DNA of 64,000 bases, taken from Apodospora peruviana. Lineage: Eukaryota > Ascomycota > Sordariomycetes > Sordariales > Lasiosphaeriaceae. The notes beneath the pieces were generated by a model that saw only the letters and a list, made by a program, of their open reading frames with translations, had not been told where the DNA came from and did no database searches. The DNA lies in assembly GCA_033439685.1 (NCBI GenBank), contig JAUEDM010000002.1, forward strand, positions 248,001-312,000, read 5' to 3'. The position numbers were made by a program, and so were the translations under genes. Positions 23,929-34,449 of the stretch are shown one piece after another. The first letter of the stretch is position 1; each line of letters starts with the position of its first letter.

Positions 23929-24396
23929 GTGGCGGTGGTTGACGGGGGTCATCACGACGTGTCGACAAGAACGACGACAACTACTATTACCACAACACAC
24001 CCATCATCATCAATGCAAGAACCCTGTACATTTTCCTTTGTCATTATGAATCAAGAGTCTCCTTCGCAGTTTGTCATCACTGGCATCGGGCTGGGCTTTG
24101 CGCTGGCCACTCTTGCGACGGTGGCGACATCCAGTCGTCATGACGGCGCGTGCTGTGGAGGAGGTGGAGGAGGAGGAGGACTGGATTTGTATCTGGTAGG
24201 ATCGCTGGCGTTTCAGTCATATTTGCTTTGGTCAATCGCATCTGGGATTCGGGGTTATGTCGGCACGCATTTGATGGGCATTCGGGATTTTGTTAGACTG
24301 CATATCTGGGGAGGTGGTTCAAGTGACTCGGAGCCACAGAGAATGAAGGATGTGAGAGAAGATTGGAAGATTGGGACTATTCATGTCCAGGGTTGA
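23929..24396 (+). CDS. Possible small membrane protein, doubtful
   Basis: An open frame 24 bp after the BTB-like stop ends at 24396. It lacks an ATG at its 5' end; the first ATGs lie at about 24013 and 24046. It has two hydrophobic stretches (ITGIGLGFALATLATVA and LYLVGSLAFQSYLLWSIA) around a Gly run from a GGA repeat. It could equally be 3' UTR of the upstream gene. No family is recognised. Confidence 0.3.
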   Translation: MAVVDGGHHDVSTRTTTTTITTTHPSSSMQEPCTFSFVIMNQESPSQFVITGIGLGFALATLATVATSSRHDGACCGGGGGGGGLDLYLVGSLAFQSYLLWSIASGIRGYVGTHLMGIRDFVRLHIWGGGSSDSEPQRMKDVREDWKIGTIHVQG

Positions 24397-25224
24397 ACAG
24401 TTTGTCTTGGAGGATGGTGGAACTGGCAAGATTGCTTTGTTTTGGGTTTTGGTTTCCTTTGGAAGGTTAATGCATTGGGTCAAATTGTTTTTATTGTTTT
24501 GGATTGCATCGCCCTATAGTTTGACGGGCTGGAGCATGGTACACGTATAGATTGATATATCAGCATATGAAGGAGAATAAATAGGTGGCGTTTTCTTTGA
24601 AGTTGCCTTGTTCACAGTTCACGTGAGGCAGTGTCAGAATATGTCTCCTCCAGCAGCTAATGTGTCTATATTTTCGACGAAGCTGTCATTTGCCTTTCAC
24701 GGTAGGCTCTTTGCAGTGACCCAAACTAGACGGTATAACAACGCACCGTACCGGACTCCTTCAGCATCCCGGCGGCAGGGTTTGTGCGCCCCGAAATCTC
24801 GGGCTTGCCCCACGATTCGCGGACGCGTGGGCGGCACGGAGCTGAAGCCAGGTACGGCTTACGAATGCAGTGATGCGACTGGTTGGATAAGTGATACGTT
24901 ACACGCCATGGGGCTCGCATTCAGTTTAGCCGACCTGCAGGATGCTGGTCGTCTAGCTGTGTGTCAGTGACTCACCAATCTATCATCCCGCGGAATCGGA
25001 TTTAAGAGTGATAACACCAGCCAAGAGTTGAGTATAAGATATCGTGCACCATCTTGACAGTTTATCTTTTGAACAACAACCTCTTTCATCATATCAATCA
25101 ATTCGAACTGCACACTCGGTACCACTCTCTCGGCATCACTCTTCGGCATCAACTCATCCTTTTGTCTTAATTGGCAGTAACTTCCAGCACCACTAAACAC
25201 CCCCCTACACACTCCGCGCCCAAT
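24397..25224. other. Intergenic, FMO promoter
   Basis: The 5' flank of the FAD monooxygenase gene. No gene or repeat is recognised. A 120-codon plus-strand open frame (24608-24970) lacks support. Confidence 0.5.
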
Positions 25225-26610
25225 ATGGTGGCTCCAATAGCAATCATAGGCGGTGGCCCAAGCGGTTTGACGTTAGCCCGCCTGCTTGAGGTCAAAGGAA
25301 TCGACTACGTAGTCTACGAGCGCGACGACGCAGAGCCTTCGGTACCACGTATGTCCCCTCACCTGCCATGTCAGCTCGGTGTTTTTCCCTTCCCTTCCTT
25401 TCGGCTCACTTCCTTTCCTTTCGTCATCGGCTTCTAGAGTGGCGTGGTGGTGATTTCAGTATTAGCAGGAAAACTGTGTTGTCCGTTGTTATCAGCTGCT
25501 AATGAACTTCAAAAACAGAGGGTGGTTCACTGGATCTGCACCCAGACTCAGGCCAGTTGGCACTAAAACAGGCCGGCTTGTTCGATGAGTTTCTGAAGCA
25601 TGCTCGGTACGACGCAACGGTGTTCAACATCCTCGACAAGAACGGTACCTCACTTCTGAAGATTGGAGATGGCCGTGACGCGCCGGAGATTGATCGCCCC
25701 ATGTTGCGAAAGATTCTGCTGGAATCGATTCCTAAGGAGAAGATTCTTTGGGGACACGGTGTGAAGAGTGTTGATCGCGATCAGGAGGGGAAAGTGGTTG
25801 TCACTTTTCAGAATGGTAAGACAGAGACGGGGTTTAAATTGTTGGTAGGGGCGGACGGGGCGTGGAGTAAGACTCGTCATTTGGTACGTTCACCCTTTCA
25901 CCGACGGAATGGGAGTGTGTGCTGACGACTGGGGACAGTTGACGCCGGTTCAACCGATCTATTCGGGGAAGATGTACATCGAGACATCTGTGACTCCCAC
26001 GAATCCCTTTCACGGGACGCTCAAAGAGCGGATTGGACCCGGTTCATTGATGGCTGTTGCACCCAAGCAGAATGTGTTGGCCATGTGTCAGGGCGATGGG
26101 AGCTATAAAGTCTACGCTTCTGTCAGCGTGGCAGCAGATTTCGCCAAGACCGAACTCGATATCCACAACAAACCAGATGAGGCCAGACAGTTGTTGGTGG
26201 AGCGGTTCTTTGGGGATTGGTCGAATGACCTGACTGAGATGATTCTGAAGGCGGATGGTAAGATAAGGGAGTGGCCGCTTTATTATCTCCCGCCTGATGA
26301 GTTGCCTTGGAAACAGGTGTCTGGCGTGACCTTGTTGGGGGACGCGGCGCACTTGACAACGCCTTTTGTTGGGGAGGGGGTTAATTGTGCCATGACTGAT
26401 GCGATGAGGCTTGCCGAGGAGATTGGTAAACATGGAGTGGATGGGTTGGATGAGGCTGTCAAGGCTTATGAGGAGGATATGATACCCAGGGGCGTGGACT
26501 TGATTCAACGGAGTCAAGGGGCTGGGGAGTTGTTTTATGGTGCAGGGTCGCCGGGGAGTGTGGTTGATGTGTTTAGTGGCGGCGGTGGTGGGGATGACGG
26601 CACTTGGTGA
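25225..26610 (+). CDS. FAD-dependent monooxygenase
   Basis: Three exons (25225-25348, 25519-25883 and 25939-26610) give 1161 nt (386 aa). The N-terminus has the dinucleotide-binding GGGPSG after a hydrophobic β-strand (IAIIGGGPSGL). This is followed by GGSLDLH at the start of exon 2, LVGADGAWSKTR (the DG motif contacting FAD and NAD(P)H) and LLGDAAHLTTPFVGEGVN (the GD motif contacting the FAD ribose). This is the fold of class A aromatic-ring hydroxylases/TetX-like monooxygenases. The enzyme would act on a soluble substrate with NAD(P)H and O2; the substrate is not readable. No signal peptide is seen. The ATG at 25225 immediately precedes the β1 strand, and homologous proteins start there, so upstream in-frame codons are left out. 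Confidence 0.88.
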
Positions 26611-27592
26611 GGAGGGTCAGCCTTCATGGACCGGAGAAGGTTGAGTAAAAAAAAGATCGAGGTTGGAGCATGAGGTGTAAATATAGAGATGTATGAGTAA
26701 ATTGTAAAAGCGCCGCTCAATTTTTAGATAGATAGACAGATACCCAACTCAGACTCAAAGTTTCGTGTTTACAATAGCTCTCATTCTCCTCTCCCTTGGT
26801 ACTTATATTATCGTTTCTTGGGAAATTTTCCTCGGAATTTTGCCGCCTCCAAGGCGTCTTTTTAACAATGAATCCACCCCCACCCGGCTACATATCTCTG
26901 TTGCCTTTTTGACGCCAACCGTTGTATTTTCTGAAAATAAATTCACGATTCTTTTCACAACCGCCACTCATTTCCTCCCTCCTATCGCCACCCATTTCCG
27001 CCGTCCTATCGCCACCACGGTCGATTCTAGCTAGTATAATTAAAAAAATTTGCAAATATACTACTAAGTGGCAAAACACAGTTAAGAAAAGAAGAGGGAC
27101 AGGCAAGGGAAATAGAAAAAGATAGCTGTGAGGGCCAGACCAAGCAACACCGGTGTCATCCACGCGTGGTATAGCTGGGTAAACCCCGCGGTGGAGCCAA
27201 CGCAATCTCACCAGCATTTGGTCAATTGCAGCGACCACGTTCTTCCTATTTTCCTCCCTCTTCTCTCCTTAGAATGAAATCTTCGTCGATAGCGCCCAAT
27301 ATATGAGTTCCGCCGTCTACGAGAGCCAGGCCGTGACAGATGTAAAGCCACAGAGGCCAAGCGCCAAACAGCGCCACCTTGGGTTCAGGTCTTTGAGAAT
27401 TCGCTAATTATGTCCGAAGACATGCATCCCGGTCATTTCCGTCTTGGAATGCTCTTGTAGTCGAGAATTAGAAAGACTGCAGAGAATTGGCCCGGGCTTT
27501 TATAATTAAACTTGTCGGGGACGGCGTTTCGCAGGCTCGTCATGGCCCAGATATTTCGTCTCGAAGTCGCCATCAGGCACAGAGGCATCTAA
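26611..27592. other. Intergenic between convergent genes, no gene seen
   Basis: About 1 kb, AT-rich in its first half, between the FMO 3' end and the OPT gene 3' end. Only short unsupported open frames are present. Confidence 0.5.
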
Positions 27593-30362
27593 TTACACTG
27601 AGAGTCGATATACGCTATGAGGGCGGAAAGAGCGGTCTGGTCGAGCAGCCTGGAGTGTTTTGAGACAAATGAAATGGTCAGCAAACGGCAAAGAAAATGA
27701 CAGAAGAAAACGACAACTGCAATAACAATATCACTTACATCATTTCCCCACCAGCTCGGAAACCGGAAACCGCCAAGATCGAGTGCAAACATGGCGACGG
27801 TCTGGGTTAGCTGGGAACCGCAATCCAAGCCCACCCCCAACAGGTAGTTGTACTTGGCGAACCAGACAGGGTGGTAACGGAAGAGGTAGCCCATGAAGAA
27901 GACGGCTACCAAGGCCGAGGTGAGCAGGTTCGTCGTCTCAAAGACGGGGAAATACGTGGCCCCGTACATGATGACGACTGGATTGCATCGTGTCTCGATA
28001 TGCCACTCGGGCTTGAGCCGATGGACAATGTAGGCGAGGACTATGAGGGTTAGGCCGACGAGGAAGGCCCAGAAGATCCAGTTGTACTTGGCGAATATCA
28101 ACTGCGGCCCCAGGACGCCCCACAGGACAGATATGGAGTAGTAGTTCTTGGTCCGCAACGCATGCCAAGATGAGTTGTTGTTTGTTATTGTTGACATCTT
28201 GCCCGCTGTTGTCGCCAGTGAGGACGGCTGCGCCCAGTTGGTCGATGATGATACGCATGAAACTGTAGTTCACGAATGGCCCGAGCAGGGTCCCGTATAG
28301 TTGAGCCCAGAACATTTCCTTTTCGGGGATCTTCATGTACTGGATGATGTCTCATTGTCAATACACGTATACATTCAGTGTAATATGGGCGGAAAAGGGA
28401 GACCTACAAAACCAAACTTGTAATCACTCAGGAGATTCAAGCTCTTTATAACACCACCATTAGCATGCATCCCCACCAACCTATTCCACAAACAATCAAT
28501 TAGACATACCTGCTCGAGAACCGTGTGACCATAAGTCATACTAACAAGGACCGCACTAGGATTCCCATGAAACAAGCCACCGGCCACCAACTCGGACAGA
28601 AATCCCATATCCACCTGCATATTAGCGAGTCCGAACAGGATACCGCTGGGGAAGATGAAAACAGCCGAAATAAGACACATGACAAGCAATCCCCACCAGG
28701 GCAATCCGACATCCGCGCCGTATAAACACACCAGAGAGAGACAGAGACATATGGCAAGGAGGGCCAAATACCACCAATAAGGAACAGTCTCGGCATCTCG
28801 CATCAGATCAAGGTAAATATCCCCAGCGTAGTTGTCTTGTCGGGTCAATCTTCCCGCCTCGTTCTCTCACTCTCCCGAGAACAGCCCCTACACCCATCCT
28901 GCCCGTACCACAACAACGCATAAACCAGCACGCCCGTAGTCGAGACGAACCCCCAAAAGAAATACATGAGATACGAAACAGTCCACCGAGGGTCCGAATA
29001 CTCGTCCAGAGCCGTCTGGTTGAACGACACATGCCCCCTGGCATTCGTACTAACCACCATACTGATATTGTACACCTCCCCGTACTTGTCAAATATCCCC
29101 GAGGACATGGGTGGGAGCCTCTTCGAACCAGGCTCGCCACTATCACCACCCAGTACATTTGTCAAGTACAGCACCGGGTACAGCACCCAGCAGCCGGCCA
29201 CGGCACCGGCAATCTGCGACAGGTCGGCCCAGATGGGCGTGTATAAAGGCTGGAAGAAGCTCGCGTAGTTCCAGTCGAGCGTCAGTGTCAAGAGGCCGAA
29301 GCCTAGGCGGCCGGACCCGAGAATGTACCCGATCGCGCTGTTGGAGATTAAGTAGCAGAGAATGGGGGGGGAGGCGAGCATGGCTTATTTTACTTGTCAG
29401 TACACATTGCCCACTTCAATAGTACCCGGACAAGGGTGAGGTCCAGAGAATAGGGAGAACCCACGGAAAATGACACCCGGAACCCACTGCCAACAAAATG
29501 CAGTCCCCGCAACGATCGCAAAGAACCTGAGCGGGCTGCTCACTATGGTCGAGCCCCTCTTTTTGGAGTGGAGGGCGTTGAAAAGCGAGACGTTCGGGAG
29601 CACGCCGGGGTAGAAGAGCTTGGGCGGGCGCACGAGCACGTCGCGATACAGCCCCGCGAAGCCGTACCCGATCATCTGCGAGGTCACCAGGAAGAGAAGC
29701 CCGTAGACAGGGGGGATATGGCGCCCGTAGTAGAGTTCTAGGGCTCTGATGGGGCCTATGCCGAATGCTGTGCGGCACTGTGTAGTAAAATATTAATTGC
29801 CATCATGTTGTAGTCGTCCCGCGAAGGAGATAAACAAGTATATGTTGGAATGTGGGATAGGTAGTACTCACGCTCCCCCAATAAGCGACAACAACCATCG
29901 CATGCTCCTTTGAGTTCCACGGCCCGGGGTTGAGGTTGACGCCGAAGGGACGATGACGTCTCCACGACCCGCTCGGGCAGGTAATGCGCCATGATACTCC
30001 CCATGCTCCATGATAGGAGCTGGACCATGTAGCTCGAGAGCTGCGATGAGTAGGGCTTGAAGAAATAGATGGTGGAGATGGTGTCGCCGCAGACGACCCA
30101 GAAGGTGGCGAGGACGAAGAAGCGGAATGTGAGGATGGGCTCGGATCGGTCGTTGGCTAGGGAGACGGTTTGGGATATTAGGGGGATTGGGTAGTCTTTT
30201 AGGCGCGGGTCGAGGGGAGGGGAATAGCCATCGTCGGTTTCCAAGTCTTTCTCGTCCGTCGGTGTCGCGAGGGGCGAGTCGACCTCGTCGGGGGGTGTCT
30301 TCTGTGGTGGCTGCGAGGGGTTGATAGGAGCCTCTGTTTGACAGTGCGGTTGTATTAGACAT
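27593..30362 (-). pseudogene. Oligopeptide transporter (OPT family), multiply frameshifted
   Basis: Read from 30362, the exons spell a full OPT-type transporter: TFRFFVLATFW, NLNPGPWNSKEHA (the OPT signature), WQWVPGVIF, LTLDWNYASFFQPLYTP, EVPYWWYL-like, KIPEKEMFWAQL, SISVLWGVLGP and a final SWWGND. Splice sites are intact at several introns. Conserved text jumps frame by one base at about six places: a G6 tract at 30290-30295, near 29957, a 4-base A run at 29467-29470, a G8 tract at 29364-29371, near 28846 and near 28203. None can be explained by an intron. As read it cannot make the roughly 700-800-residue carrier for small peptides. No substitution-type stop was needed to explain the breaks, so assembly indels remain possible. 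Confidence 0.75.
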
Positions 30363-30761
30363 GTTTAAGGCTTTGGGGCCAGCGAACATGTATGTATTGG
30401 AAAAGGTGTGAGTGGATGTGAGGTTGAAGCCGGATAGGAGTGTTAAGGTCGGAAATTTGTTGTTGCAAGTGTACAAAAGAAGCAGTGGATAAGCACAGAA
30501 GAAGTTGGTTTCCATCCTGGGAGATACAGTATATCTTCCTGTAATTATGGATAAAACCCGGCAGACTTACAATACAGAAACAGTACCAACTGACACTTTA
30601 ACAGGCCATTCGTCTGGTAAAGCAAGCAGTACATGTACCACCAAAATAAATTTCCCAGATCTTGCCAAAGACAAAACTGGCCTCGTGCAGCATGTTTTTG
30701 TTTATTATTATTCTTTACCCATCTAAATACCAGGCTAGTACTTAACATTCTAACAAATCCA

Positions 30762-31190
30762 TCATGTCTGCCAAGTTGCATTGTACTTTCTCTCCTGGTC
30801 GATCTGAAAAGCACGCAGCGCCTCAAAGTTGATGCAGTTATGCTCAATTCCCCAGCCTGTCACGGTAGATGCCTCTCCTTCCTCACCCTTGACCAGCAGG
30901 GGTGAATCACCCTCAATGGTGAAGCCCGAGCCGCACGAGATGGCCTGTCTGAGATACTCGAAGCAGTGGTCTACATGGGCGTCCCAGCTCGCTTCCGAGT
31001 AGTCACCCACCGTCGGATGCCCTCCTTTTACCTGCCAGTAGTGGAATCTCACCAGGTTCTGGGCGAGGTTAGCAAACGCCACGGATAAGTAGGATTACAG
31101 GACGATGTAACATACTAGATAGTGCATCTGATGGAGCATAGACACGACATAAAACCCAGATACAAGACAGACCCCAGCTAACATGTGTAT
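30762..31190 (-). pseudogene. UstYa-like (DUF3328) fragment
   Basis: Two blocks joined by a GT-AG intron (donor CTA/GTATGT at about 31107, acceptor GCCCAG/AAC at about 31053) encode the two His motifs of UstYa-family proteins. The first is altered (HQMHYL, where HxxHC is usual). The second is intact (HVDHCFEYLRQAI), followed by the usual VTGWG...C tail and a stop at 30762. The N-terminal membrane helix and ~100 upstream residues are missing or unrecognisable. UstYa-like proteins oxidise peptide precursors in fungal RiPP (dikaritin-type) pathways. No precursor gene is seen here. The missing Cys of the first motif and the lost N-terminus indicate decay. Confidence 0.6.
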
Positions 31191-31600
31191 TACAGCTCCT
31201 GCCATTGATGCAATTGAAAGAGAACTTCGCCCCCTTTTCGCTCACATCAAAATATTCAAACCATCCATCTCCAGCGACAGACAAGGCCTGGCATGATCTT
31301 GTGAACAGTGAGTTGAAACATCCAACCCTAAGAACCTTCCCATTATCTTCCGGCAATATTCTTTATAATTACCCCCATCTCGACCAATACCGTAGCAACA
31401 TCCTCGATGGTAACCTCATTCAAACGCTCTACAAAAGTACTACATATCGACCGCAAGATCTCTAGCACCGAGGTTGTTGCGCGCTGTTGCGACGGCCCCC
31501 AAAGTCGGCGAGATCGCGACGAACGCGTGGAAATTTTCTCCCTCCGAGGACCCGTTTTTTCCCGACTTTCTCGACCAATCACAAACCGCATAACCGTTAC
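31191..31600. other. Spacer between UstYa-like fragment and LINE
   Basis: No gene seen. Short open frames on both strands have no recognisable content. Confidence 0.4.
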
Positions 31601-31629
31601 CCCAAGCGACCCAACCGTAAACAAGCCGC

Positions 31630-33345
31630 CCAAGAGGACACAATGGTCCCCCCTTTAGCTCCGGCTAGACAGGGAGGAGGAGGCCTAGCCCGGTCGCAGC
31701 ACTCGGGCACCGCCCCGCCCCCGCCCCGCCCCCGCCCCTCTCTCCCCCAGTCTCTGACATGGAAGCCATAAAGAAAATGGTAGATGGACTAGTGAGTATG
31801 GCAAACCAAGAGGTGAGGGAGCAGCAAGAGGCATGGGACAGGACCTACTGGCAGCTGTCCGTAGGATCTACAATGCATCTCAGACCCAAACTGGAAACAT
31901 ATCACTAGCCAACCTCCGCAAGATAGTGGCCGAGGAAGTTAAAGTAGCGGTAAATGGAACCCAAGACAAAAGATCCTGGGCTGCAGTGGCCTCTCAGGGA
32001 CATCCCACCCACCCTCAGGCACAACCTACCGCCCCGACAAAGATAATACCAACTCGTATAAATAAGGATATTCTTGTTAGAGGCAGGGGAATGCCAGCCG
32101 ATCTGGCTAGTCGAACACCTACTTCGACGGCCAAACAGCTGCCCTGACAGCGTGGGGTTCGCAGACGACACCAACCTCCTTGTCTTTGGCCAAAAGCCCG
32201 AGACAAACTTTAGACTACTGGAATTGGCCTGGAAGACGTACCTGCAGTGGGCACACACCCGAGGAATGACCTTCGACCCGGAAAAGAGCGAGCTGATTCA
32301 CTTCAATAAGGGACGGAAGCAGTGGACTGACCAGCTATATCTCGCCCGGCCAGGAAGAAGAGAAACCAGCCCAGTAAAGCCAACAACCTCGTCTAGATTT
32401 TTAGGAGTCTGGCTGGATTGGAAACTCAACTGGAAGGCTCACCTTGGAGCGGTAGAACAAAGCCGAGAACCCAAAGCCTTGCGCTGACAAAACTCGCAGT
32501 CAAGACATGGGGACTAGGATTAACCAAAGCACGGGAAGTGTACTCCAAGTGCATTCGGTCAGCGATAGCCTACGGTGCATCGTCGTTCCACAACCCCACC
32601 CGAAAGGGAGGCGAGCCGGGCGACAAGAGGAATTACCGGAGCACTCACAAAGGCCAGAACAGAAGGCTACGAACAGTAGCAGGAGCCTTCAAGTCAACGC
32701 CAATTCGCAACCTAGAAACCGAGACGTGGGTACCGCCGCTAGATCTGTCCTTGAACAAACGGCTATCAGGCTTTGAAGCCCGGCTCCAAAAGGCCACCCT
32801 TGCCGATGGCCAAGGGGGAACGAAGGCCCCAGAGAGCATCATTCACGAGGCCTGCACTGGGCTGGGGGACTTTCTGTTCAAACGGGGTGTTCCAGGGATT
32901 GCAACACCATTTTGCGAATGCGGCGAAGGTCGTTGAGACTGTCGAACACCTAGTCATATGGTGTTGGCCCCACCGTTGACACGAAGATGGGAGAGAGCAG
33001 AACTTCGGACTCGACGGGATTTCTACTCTGTCTTGCAGGGCATTGATCCTCCAGTTGTACGGCTAACGAGAAGGATCCTGAGCTGGCTGATGGACATGGG
33101 AAGATTACCAATGTACAATAATCTAGCAAGGAAGCTAGAGCTGGAGTTGGCGGTTTGAGACCCCCCTCCATCGAAGGCCAGGAGGTCTTCTCTTTTTGTA
33201 TTTAAGGCTCCGTCACCGTCGTATTTCCTTGAGTGTCGGTACCGGTTTTTTCACCCGGCCCGCAAGGGCACGGTTTTCCTGTACAGTAAATAGTTTGAGG
33301 GTCCGGCATGCCTAAGGGCACAACGGCGTATGAATAATAATATAT
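31630..33345 (+). mobile_element. Internally deleted Tad1-type LINE
   Basis: The 5' part carries the start of ORF1 (Pro/Arg-rich, then EAIKKMVDGLV, and SLANLRKIVAEEV...RSWAAVASQG). Near 32140 it passes directly into the middle of a reverse transcriptase (GFADDTNLLVFG, the FADD catalytic box). ORF1's C-terminus, the endonuclease and the N-terminal RT half are missing. ORF2 continues (FLGVWLDWKLNW, a thumb-like region, CECGEGR/ETVEHLVIWC, ending LARKLELELAV at 33158), with frame changes near 32450 and 32930. A 3' UTR of about 170 bp ends in TATGAATAATAATA. The AAT-rich tail and domain order fit Tad1-clade LINEs. It cannot be autonomous. No target duplication was found. Confidence 0.75.
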
Positions 33346-33624
33346 TCGTACTTTAGACCGTGACAACTTTAGTCGAGCCCGCCCAAAACAGCGACGCCCT
33401 CGCTCAATCTAGCTCAGTCTAACTCAAGCTAAGGCGGAAACTACTCAGTTCCGAAGAAGGAAAGGCAAATTCCTGGTGTCGATTTAGGGTGGTGAAACGC
33501 CTTTTCCGGTGGCTTCTCCGGCGGGTCCTCGCATGCAGTGTGCAGTGGACTCTGACATCCACTTTCACATTGCCATACACGTAAGCAAGACACAAACCAA
33601 ACAACTAATCAAAAGACGCAGTGA
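33346..33624. other. Spacer between LINE and tRNA
   Basis: No gene seen. It contains short CTCAAT/AGCTCAGTCTAACTC-like direct repeats at about 33400-33430. Confidence 0.4.
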
Positions 33625-33723
33625 GTCACTTTGGCGGAGTGGTTAACGCGCTGCCCTGCTAATTCACAGTTAGTATGTTAGGCAGTTCCCTCGGGAGCAC
33701 AGGTTCGAATCCTGTAGGTGACG
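33625..33723 (+). tRNA. tRNA-Ser(GCT) with an intron
   Basis: The acceptor stem pairs GTCACTT with AGGTGAC. The D arm is GGCGGAGTGGTTAACGC-like. The anticodon stem is CTGCC/GGCAG and the loop reads CTGCTA...A (anticodon GCT), with an 18-nt intron after position 37. A long variable arm (TCCCTCGGGA), typical of tRNA-Ser, precedes the T arm ACAGG/TTCGAAT/CCTGT. The discriminator base is G. All stems pair, with one T-G wobble in the acceptor, so it should be functional. Confidence 0.93.
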
Positions 33724-34449
33724 AATACTTTTGACATTGTGATTTGTGGGTGGGTGGCCCTTTATTTTGTTTCCCTCTGAGGAGAGAGTGACTGTTCCGT
33801 TTCATTCTTCCTTTTGAATTTTGCAGACTGCTGTCGACCTTTATCATCTGAATGGGGAACTTTCTCCCGGCTGAACAGTACCGTAGGAACGCTTCGCACT
33901 TTTCGCCCCCACCCCCCACACACACTTGATAGTTCAAGCCTATCTATTTTGTCACTTTACATATATTAACTGCCATCCTCCGATCAGCGGTAGCATTTGA
34001 CAAGTCATGTATTGATTCTGGATGAAGATCGCTGCGCCACATGGTTGGGTATTATTACCCATCTAAGTAACCATCTATGATCTCTCTTAATAACACACTC
34101 TGCCTTGCCAATACTACTACACCAGCATCGGTGGTAGGGTGTATCCACCGGGTATTTCTACAAGGGGGGCATTGTCATTGACCGCCTGGGAAATAGGACT
34201 TTAACCGGCATGAGATGGCGATAGAGGTTGAGCTGCGACAGGCGGGCATACAGTGAACACGTGCGATGAAGGGCTGTCAACGGAAATACCGCACCGAAAG
34301 ACAAGAACCGTGGTAGATATCAGGTATTCATTGAGTACTGGTGCATTCTCACCTCCAGACGATGTATTTTTGTCGAACAATACCCGTTCTGTTTCTATCC
34401 TCGTCGCCGCTACACATCGATACTTGTTATCCGTGCCTCGATCGGAGAC
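33724..34449. other. Intergenic, 5' flank of the DUF3433 gene
   Basis: No gene seen. A 161-codon antisense frame (34201-34686) overlaps the start of the DUF3433 gene and is a shadow. Confidence 0.5.

Noticed and set aside
30505..30905. Plus-strand frames between the OPT and UstYa-like genes
   Set aside because: Short, overlapping the opposite-strand UstYa-like exon; no support.
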